DNA from: Bacillota bacterium
GTDB taxonomy: Bacteria > Bacillota > Clostridia > Acetivibrionales > DSM-1351
Direction: 5' to 3'
Length of the DNA stretch: 15,334 bases
Assembly (NCBI GenBank): GCA_023441625.1
Contig: JAEZOA010000032.1
Location: 1 to 15,334, forward strand
Below are positions 6,689 to 12,603 of the stretch, in pieces (within the stretch, counting starts at the first letter, position 1; each line of letters opens with the position of its first letter). The notes beneath the pieces were generated by a model. It did no database searches. It was not told the DNA's origin and saw only the letters and a list, made by a program, of their open reading frames with translations. The translations under genes and the position numbers were made by a program.

Positions 6689-7489
6689 ATGCACCTGATA
6701 ATCACCCTATACATACTAATTTTTGGCCTTGTGATTGGTTGCTTTCTGAATGTATGCATTTACCGTATACCAACAAAGCAATCTATTATAAGTCCACCAT
6801 CACATTGTACAAGCTGTGGAACAAGGCTGAGACCTCTCGACCTTGTTCCTGTATTCAGCTACATATTTCTAAGAGGTAAATGCCGTTACTGTGGTGAAAG
6901 AGTCTCCGCCAGATATCCCATAGTTGAAGTTTTAACGGCAATTGCTTTCTTGTTGTTGTATAACAGGTTCTCTTTTTCGCTAGAATACCTTGTTGCAGTC
7001 TTTTTCTCGTGTATTCTTATTTGTATAGCTTTTATTGATTTCGATTTAAAGATTATACCTAATGGGCTAGTTATTGCAGGTTTAGTATGTGGAATTGCCC
7101 TGTTTGTGTATAATTTATTTTACCCAGTTTCGATATTTGGGGATAGAGTCTGGTATAATCCGCTTATTGGAATGATTGGCGGGGCAGGTTTTCTGCTGCT
7201 GGTATCAGTGTTTGGATTAATAGTTTATAAAAGTGAAGATGCAATGGGAATGGGTGATGTTAAGTTATTAGCAGCAGTTGGCCTATTTCTCGGATGGAGA
7301 TTAACCATTGTTACACTCTTAATAGCAGTTATTTTTGCTTCTATTATCAGCCTTGTTCTGATTTTATTTAAAAAGATAAGTGGTAAATCAACAATTCCCT
7401 TTGGACCATTTATTGCTTTAGGTGCATTTATAGCAATGAATTATGGCTGGAATATTATTGATTTTTATTTGGGATTTCTCCCAAAGTAG
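6689..7489 (+). CDS. pilD: Prepilin peptidase / N-methyltransferase PilD
   Basis: PilD is an integral membrane aspartyl protease that removes prepilin leaders and methylates the new N-terminus. The 266 residues have the expected layout. A first membrane helix contains GCFLNVCIYRIP (17-28). The cytoplasmic domain has two CxxC pairs, C40/C43 and C65/C68, as in bifunctional peptidase-methylases. Several membrane helices follow. The catalytic aspartates lie in IDFDLKIIPN (116-125, D117 and D119) and in GMGDVK (187-192, D190), a clear match to the family GxGD site. The ATG at 6689 starts one base after the pilA stop and has no visible Shine-Dalgarno sequence, so PilD is probably made at low level by reinitiation after PilA. 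It would process all four prepilin-like proteins of the cluster. Confidence 0.96.
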   Translation: MHLIITLYILIFGLVIGCFLNVCIYRIPTKQSIISPPSHCTSCGTRLRPLDLVPVFSYIFLRGKCRYCGERVSARYPIVEVLTAIAFLLLYNRFSFSLEYLVAVFFSCILICIAFIDFDLKIIPNGLVIAGLVCGIALFVYNLFYPVSIFGDRVWYNPLIGMIGGAGFLLLVSVFGLIVYKSEDAMGMGDVKLLAAVGLFLGWRLTIVTLLIAVIFASIISLVLILFKKISGKSTIPFGPFIALGAFIAMNYGWNIIDFYLGFLPK

Positions 7490-7521
7490 TGTAGTTTAAA
7501 TTATAAATCTTGAGGGGTATT

Positions 7522-8592
7522 ATGTTTGAAAAAAAGCTGATTACTTTGGATATTGGCAATAAAACTACAAAGATAGTGTATGGAAGTTCAAATAAAAAGA
7601 ATATCATTGTAAATGATTATGATATCATAGAAACGCCTAAGGACTGCATAAATGACGGTATTATTATTAATGCTGAATTACTATCGCAGGCTTTAACACA
7701 AGCATTTAAGAGAAATAAAATGCCTAAAGCTGACCTTGTTATTAATGTAACAGGGACAGCGGTTATTACTAGGGAAATTCAAATTCCTTTATCGACAGAT
7801 AAGGAGATAGAACAAATACTTGAATTTGAAGCACAGCAGTATTTTCCAGTAGATTTGCAGAATTACACCAGTGATTTCAAGGTTTTGGAAAATGTAATGG
7901 ATAGCGAGGGTGCTCATTCACGTGTTTTAATTGTTGCAGCTCCTAATAAGCAGATTGAGGGATATCTCCAATTGTCTAAGCTTTTAAAGAGACAACTGAT
8001 ATCTATTGATATACCTGCAAACTGTGTACTTAAGGAATTTTCATATAGGACAATGCACACTATTAGCAAAGAAGAGGATTATGCATTAGTGGATATAGGT
8101 CATAATACATCGATGGTTTGTATTTTTCAAAATGATCATTTGAAATTTAATAGAATTCTATTAAATGGTAGTGCTGAGATTGACGGGTTTATATCAAATA
8201 GATTTAACCTTGAAAATACTAAAGCAGAGGCTCTTAAAGTTTCTTTTGAAGGCTTTAGTGAGACTAAAGCAGAGGTTGCTGCAAGCAGTGAAGCAGACCT
8301 GGGAGATGTTATTAAAAATGCAATGGATAACATTATTACTGACATTAGTAGATTTATAGATTTTTATAATTCCAGAGAGAACTCAAATCATGTTCAGAGA
8401 ATATTCATCTGTGGAGGAGGAAGTAAGCTCAAAGGCTTATCAGAATATTTTTCAAGCTATTTCAATATGCCGGTTTCTACTCTTACTGTTGGAAATGAGA
8501 TTATATATAAGGGTAAGCAGGATAAACAGATATTTGACGAGGATTATATTAGGCTGGTTAATGCAATTGGTGGTTTAGTCAGACATGGTTAA
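7522..8592 (+). CDS. pilM: Type IV pilus assembly ATPase PilM (actin-like)
   Basis: PilM is a cytoplasmic actin/FtsA-like protein that binds the N-terminal peptide of PilN and links the motor to the membrane alignment complex. The 356 residues have the nucleotide-binding signatures of the fold: LDIGNKTTK (9-17), VDIGHNTS (190-197) and FICGGGSKLKG (295-305). The PilM-typical stretch EFEAQQYFPVDL is at 101-112. The start at ATG 7522 is chosen because GAGGGG (7512-7517) lies 4 nt upstream; an in-frame TTG at 7510 is possible but has no site. Residues 233-252 hold a duplicated TKAE encoded by a 13-bp direct repeat, in the variable region after the second phosphate motif. Here pilM is separated from the pilN-like gene by a prepilin gene, unlike the standard contiguous pilMNO order. 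Confidence 0.93.
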   Translation: MFEKKLITLDIGNKTTKIVYGSSNKKNIIVNDYDIIETPKDCINDGIIINAELLSQALTQAFKRNKMPKADLVINVTGTAVITREIQIPLSTDKEIEQILEFEAQQYFPVDLQNYTSDFKVLENVMDSEGAHSRVLIVAAPNKQIEGYLQLSKLLKRQLISIDIPANCVLKEFSYRTMHTISKEEDYALVDIGHNTSMVCIFQNDHLKFNRILLNGSAEIDGFISNRFNLENTKAEALKVSFEGFSETKAEVAASSEADLGDVIKNAMDNIITDISRFIDFYNSRENSNHVQRIFICGGGSKLKGLSEYFSSYFNMPVSTLTVGNEIIYKGKQDKQIFDEDYIRLVNAIGGLVRHG

Positions 8593-8633
8593 TAAAAAAA
8601 TTATGTGCACATAGTTGTTAACGGAGTGATGCA

Positions 8634-9212
8634 ATGAATATAAAGAGTAATAAAGGTCTTACTTTAGTTGAAGTTATTGTAACAGTGGCAATTATGGGTA
8701 TTATAATTGCACCAATTTCACTTGTTTTTACTACTGCATATACAAATTTTAACGGAGAATCCGATAAGGTAGCAGCTCAGCAAGGTGCTAGAGATATATT
8801 GTATGGAAAAGGTATTGATTCATATGGTAATAGATCATATGGTATTATGGGTGACTTGGAGAGAAGTAGCGCAAAGGCTAATAACATTACTATTGAAGAT
8901 ATAATTGAACCCAATAAGGGTCGTAGTATTTCGATGCCTGGAACTATTATTGATAAAACCTCTCTCAAGGAAAAAGCTGTTACTAAAAAATATAGCTATA
9001 TTGATGGGGTGCTATACTATGATAATGATACAAGTAATTCAAATCCAGTTAAATATATAGACCAAAAATCATCAACTAATAAAGCTGTAATAGTATCAGA
9101 TTTTTCAGCTGAAAAAATAGATAATAAATTAATAACTATAAGTGTAACAGTTACATGCGGAGATGGCGAAATTACTTTGGAGAGCAGTTACAGAATTCCT
9201 GATATCGAATAA
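8634..9212 (+). CDS. Minor pilin / pseudopilin with type III signal (PilW/GspJ-like size)
   Basis: This 192-residue protein has a short leader ending in SNKG (cut after Gly8), then LTLVEVIVTVAIMGIIIAP. Residue +1 is Leu and Glu13 is the conserved Glu+5, so PilD should process it and it should join the pilus through its N-terminal helix. The remainder (about 40-192) is polar with predicted beta structure and no cysteine pair except a single Cys in the sequence TVTCGDGEITLE. I do not recognise it as a specific minor pilin; its size and lone Glu+5 helix are compatible with a PilW/GspJ-type priming subunit. GGAGTGA (8623-8629) precedes the ATG by 4 nt. It sits between pilM and the pilN-like gene. 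Confidence 0.85.
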   Translation: MNIKSNKGLTLVEVIVTVAIMGIIIAPISLVFTTAYTNFNGESDKVAAQQGARDILYGKGIDSYGNRSYGIMGDLERSSAKANNITIEDIIEPNKGRSISMPGTIIDKTSLKEKAVTKKYSYIDGVLYYDNDTSNSNPVKYIDQKSSTNKAVIVSDFSAEKIDNKLITISVTVTCGDGEITLESSYRIPDIE

Positions 9213-9238
9213 TGAAGTATTGAATTTTCAACTAAGGC

Positions 9239-9252
9239 GGGGGAGAATTTTG
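9239..9252 (+). promoter_or_regulatory. Ribosome binding site setting the TTG start of the pilN-like gene
   Basis: GGGGGAG at 9239-9245 lies 4 nt before TTG at 9250. This start gives MKDLNLIP, matching the conserved PilN N-terminal peptide, and avoids the 50-nt overlap with the preceding gene that a longer reading would need. Confidence 0.8.
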
Positions 9253-10239
9253 AAGGATTTAAATCTAATACCTAAGAATTATTTTATTGAAAAAAAGAAT
9301 AAACGCAAAAAAGCATATTTATCCATACTTATTTTATGTGTTGGTTTTATTATTGTGGCAGTATATCTTATACCAACTGTATATGAGAATAACCTTGAAA
9401 ATGAAAAATCATCACTTGAGCAGAAGATTACGCAGACAAAGGACTACATTGTTTCAGCAAATGAAATTAATTCCTTAAAGCAGGCAATTGAAGCCAGAGA
9501 GAAAGAAGGGACATTATTGTCTCAAAAAAAATTGGATATGCTTGAAATTGTTAATGTTATAGAGGGTGCTTCACCTGATAAGTTATTTATACAAAAGTTC
9601 GATGCAACTGGAGAAGATGAGTCGGATATTAAGATTTCTCTTGCAGGAGTTGCTGAAAATGAAGAAACAATAGCTTCTTTTTTAAGTAATTTAAAAGATG
9701 ATGGATATTTTAGAGAAGTGGGAATAGGAAGTGTTTTGAATAAACAAGGTAATAATGGTGCCAGCTTTACAATTGCATTAGAAGGTGTCATTAGATATGG
9801 TTTAACAAAATATAATGGTTGGGATAATAACTTCAGTATCAAGTACATACCTTCATGGAGTATTAGTGAGGAAAAGAACAATAAAGTAGTATTTCAATCA
9901 GATCCAGCTTTCTCAGTAGCTAAACCTGCAACATTGGAGGTAAAAACTGAGGAAACAGCTTTAAATGTAGAGGAATTCTCTAAAAAGAGGCAGAGTACAC
10001 TTGAAGAGACTTTGGAAGGGTATGAGCTTGTATATTCAAACAAGACAAAAAATTCAAAGTCAGATGCTATGAAGACTATGTATTATGCAACAGAGGATAA
10101 TCTGCGCTATCAGTTTCTAGAGCTTTGCGTAATTAAAGACTATAAATGCTATATTGTTACTTACAAAAGTGACTCTACTAGCTTTTCAAATATGGCACGT
10201 ATTATCGATAGAGTTTTGAAATCTTTTACTATTAACTAA
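9250..10239 (+). CDS. pilN: PilN-like assembly protein fused to a PsbP/DcrB-like C-terminal domain
   Basis: PilN is a bitopic membrane protein that binds PilM on the cytoplasmic side and PilO outside. Here the TTG start yields 329 residues. LNLIP at residues 4-8 corresponds to the conserved PilM-binding peptide. A basic patch (14-21) precedes a membrane helix at about 22-42, then a coiled-coil-like stretch (45-95) and a small alpha/beta domain (about 97-183), which together are a full-length normal PilN. Residues 188-327 form an additional domain beginning YNGWDNNFSIKYIPSWSI and ending in a helix with IIDRVLKSFTI. That strand-helix pattern recalls PsbP/DcrB-type lipoprotein domains, an identification from pattern only. 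Cysteines C293 and C300 lie within it. The domain would sit outside the membrane. The pilO-like gene follows after 16 nt. Confidence 0.85.
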   Translation: MKDLNLIPKNYFIEKKNKRKKAYLSILILCVGFIIVAVYLIPTVYENNLENEKSSLEQKITQTKDYIVSANEINSLKQAIEAREKEGTLLSQKKLDMLEIVNVIEGASPDKLFIQKFDATGEDESDIKISLAGVAENEETIASFLSNLKDDGYFREVGIGSVLNKQGNNGASFTIALEGVIRYGLTKYNGWDNNFSIKYIPSWSISEEKNNKVVFQSDPAFSVAKPATLEVKTEETALNVEEFSKKRQSTLEETLEGYELVYSNKTKNSKSDAMKTMYYATEDNLRYQFLELCVIKDYKCYIVTYKSDSTSFSNMARIIDRVLKSFTIN

Positions 10240-10255
10240 AGGTTTAGGTGTGAAT

Positions 10256-11683
10256 ATGAAATTAACAGCTCGTGATAAAAAACTATTAATAGGTTTAGGT
10301 ATTTTTCTTTTTATAGTTTTGTTCGGAAAATTTTTGTTTTTTCCTAAAATAGATAATATCAGAACATTAAAGAATGATATTGCTGCATTAAACAATACCT
10401 ACAACACAAATATGCTATATAAAACACAAACAGATAATATAGATAGTGATATTAAGATTTTTTCTGAAAAGCTTAAGAATTTAAGAGCAGTTTATCCACC
10501 ATCTATGGATCTATCACAATTAATAATTGTTTTGAAGGAGCTTAGCACTAAATCAAAGCTTGAAATCGGGACAATTCAATTTCAAGCTATTAAACAGATT
10601 AGTTTTAATGGAGATACAGCTGCAAGTGGTGTATCTGGTTCAACTGCATCAGATATTGCATCAGCGGGTACTTCGGTTGAGGGACAGGCATCTGGTACTC
10701 CTAATTTACAACAGGAGCAACAAAATCCAGAAATTAATATAAGCAATTCAAAAATCCGCAATTATTACTATCAATTAGGTTTAAAGAGCTATGAATTTAT
10801 TAGTAAAAATTCAGATTTAAAAGAGGCTGTGAATATTCCTGATGGTAAAGCCTATTGTATATCAATACAAATTGATGCTAAAGGAACTAATGAACAAATA
10901 AAGAATTTTTTTGATAATGTTAACAAATTAGGTACTAGGGCTTATTGTAGAAATATCAATATATCCGAGCTTACAAAGGGAATAACTGAAGATACAGATG
11001 CCGGACATATTCTTAAGTTAAGTGCAGAAATTGTTTTTTATGGAATAATGGACAGTGGGGCATGTGGATATTATTTGCTTCCTGAGGGAAAATGGATGCC
11101 TATACCTCCTGAAAGTGACAAGGAAAATCTTTTCAAAGAGTATAGTGGCTATACCACTACTAATATCGATGGATCTGGTCTTACTAATTTTGTAAATAGT
11201 TTTGGTGATAAAGAAGACGAAAATACTGAAGAGAATGATGAGATAGGGGATTATGATTTCTCAGTTGTAGCATCTACTTTTGGTGGTGGATTAGCTCCTA
11301 GTGTATCCGTTATATGTAAGAACCCCAAGGAAGAGAAATCATATTCAAGCCCTGTTGCTTATGGTGATAACAAGGGCGTTGAAGATATTGAGATATTTAT
11401 TGAGGAAAAGGATGGAAAGTATTACTGTAAGTTTAAAACTGAACGGGAGTCATATCCTGACACCCAGTATTCTCAAACCTTTGAATTTGAACCTGTAGGC
11501 AAAGATCTAAGACTTTATATTTTATCTTCTAAAAGGATCGCTAAGGAGGATTTAGCAGGAGTAAATATTAATATAGTAAATAATACCAAAAAAGTGCTCT
11601 CTTATCGAATAGAGAATGACGATGAGAACTCTCCAAGAGTAAAAATTGGAAATACGGTTGGAAGTGTGAGAAATGAAAAATAG
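10256..11683 (+). CDS. pilO: PilO-like assembly protein with a long C-terminal extension
   Basis: PilO dimerises with PilN to form the membrane alignment complex. Supporting features are its place after pilN, a short basic N-terminus, a membrane helix at about 10-28, a coiled-coil-like stretch (32-78), and YPPSMDLSQLIIVLKELS (80-97), typical of the PilO outer domain. The second half of that domain appears at about 165-263. Between them, residues 118-160 are a Ser/Thr/Gly/Gln-rich, low-complexity insert. Residues 270-475 are extra: an acidic linker (about 318-332) and then a beta-rich domain I do not recognise. At 475 residues it is about twice the usual PilO. The start at ATG 10256 uses AGGTG (10246-10250); GTG 10250 with AAAGG (10238-10242) is an alternative adding two residues. 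It overlaps the next gene by 11 nt. Confidence 0.82.
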   Translation: MKLTARDKKLLIGLGIFLFIVLFGKFLFFPKIDNIRTLKNDIAALNNTYNTNMLYKTQTDNIDSDIKIFSEKLKNLRAVYPPSMDLSQLIIVLKELSTKSKLEIGTIQFQAIKQISFNGDTAASGVSGSTASDIASAGTSVEGQASGTPNLQQEQQNPEINISNSKIRNYYYQLGLKSYEFISKNSDLKEAVNIPDGKAYCISIQIDAKGTNEQIKNFFDNVNKLGTRAYCRNINISELTKGITEDTDAGHILKLSAEIVFYGIMDSGACGYYLLPEGKWMPIPPESDKENLFKEYSGYTTTNIDGSGLTNFVNSFGDKEDENTEENDEIGDYDFSVVASTFGGGLAPSVSVICKNPKEEKSYSSPVAYGDNKGVEDIEIFIEEKDGKYYCKFKTERESYPDTQYSQTFEFEPVGKDLRLYILSSKRIAKEDLAGVNINIVNNTKKVLSYRIENDDENSPRVKIGNTVGSVRNEK

Positions 11684-12593
11684 TATTAAATTTTTAAAAA
11701 ATGAAAAGGGAGCTACATTTATTGAAATCATGCTATCAGTTGCACTAATATCAATAATAGTTACACCCTTGCTTGGGGCAGTGATGTCTTCTGTTAATAA
11801 TAATGCAGTATCTAGGGATAGGGCTGTAGCAATGGCTTTGGCTGATACCGTTATGGGTGAAATTAAGGCTAGGAAATCGATTGGTCCTACTTCGGAAGTT
11901 GATGCAATTCCGTATCCAACGAGTACAGGCGGAAATTTAAAAGCATACTATAAGATAGTGCAAGAGATAGAAGGAAGAGTTGCCCCAAGTGACGATAGTG
12001 ACAAGGGTGCATATACATATATGGTTCCACATAATAAATCTTTTGATTTAGAGCTAGTAATTAATCAAGGCAGTGATACATCTGATAAAGAGTTAGATTA
12101 TATAGAATTGTATCAAATTGACAATAGCACTGGAGAAAGAGAACAACCCAGTAAGAAACTTGAAAAGTTTAAAGTTAATAATTCATTTCTAGAGCTTAAT
12201 ATTATACCATCATTTATGACATATGGTATTCAAAAGAAAGAATTTACAAGTACAGGAACAGAACCATTTAGCAACGGTACCTTTAGCGATGCTTCCCAAA
12301 TAAAATTAAAGGTTACTAATGAGACAACAAACCCTAGTAATGAGGAGCAATTAATAATACACACTAATTTGTTATCTGATATAGATTTAAAGGTTTTTGT
12401 TTTTAACACTGAATTAGATAATTCGGGAGTTAACTTCATTAATATAGGAAAAACCAAATTTGAAGTTAATTATGTAGATAGTAATGAATTTGCATATAAT
12501 GAACCACTTAATCAGCTTTTCAAGGTTGATGTAATAATAGAAGATACCTCCCAAAAAGTAATATATCAAACAACATCATATGTAAAAAAATAG
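11673..12593 (+). CDS. Minor pilin with type III signal (PilV-like)
   Basis: This 306-residue precursor has a 13-residue leader ending in NEKG, then ATFIEIMLSVALISIIVTP. PilD should cut after Gly13; residue +1 is Ala, and Glu18 is the Glu+5. The helix and the following segment, with SVNNNAVSRDRAVAMALADTVM at about 40-61, resemble PilV/GspI-type minor pilins, which usually have such an Ala-rich alpha1 continuation. The C-terminal two thirds (about 90-306) are polar and beta-rich, without recognisable motifs, and larger than a normal PilV. The start overlaps the end of the pilO-like gene by 11 nt in another frame with only a weak GTGAG upstream, pointing to translational coupling. The next gene starts 10 nt after the stop. 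Confidence 0.85.
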   Translation: MKNSIKFLKNEKGATFIEIMLSVALISIIVTPLLGAVMSSVNNNAVSRDRAVAMALADTVMGEIKARKSIGPTSEVDAIPYPTSTGGNLKAYYKIVQEIEGRVAPSDDSDKGAYTYMVPHNKSFDLELVINQGSDTSDKELDYIELYQIDNSTGEREQPSKKLEKFKVNNSFLELNIIPSFMTYGIQKKEFTSTGTEPFSNGTFSDASQIKLKVTNETTNPSNEEQLIIHTNLLSDIDLKVFVFNTELDNSGVNFINIGKTKFEVNYVDSNEFAYNEPLNQLFKVDVIIEDTSQKVIYQTTSYVKK

Positions 12594-12603
12594 GTGATAT
12601 CTT

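Noticed and set aside
8602..8613. 12-bp perfect palindrome TATGTGCACATA between pilM and the next gene
   Set aside because: A few such palindromes are expected by chance in 15 kb; it has no T-tract or nearby promoter to suggest a function.
9163..9249. Upstream extension of the pilN-like gene to an in-frame start inside the previous prepilin gene
   Set aside because: It would overlap by 50 nt, has no suitable binding site, and TTG 9250 has a strong site and gives the conserved LNLIP N-terminus.
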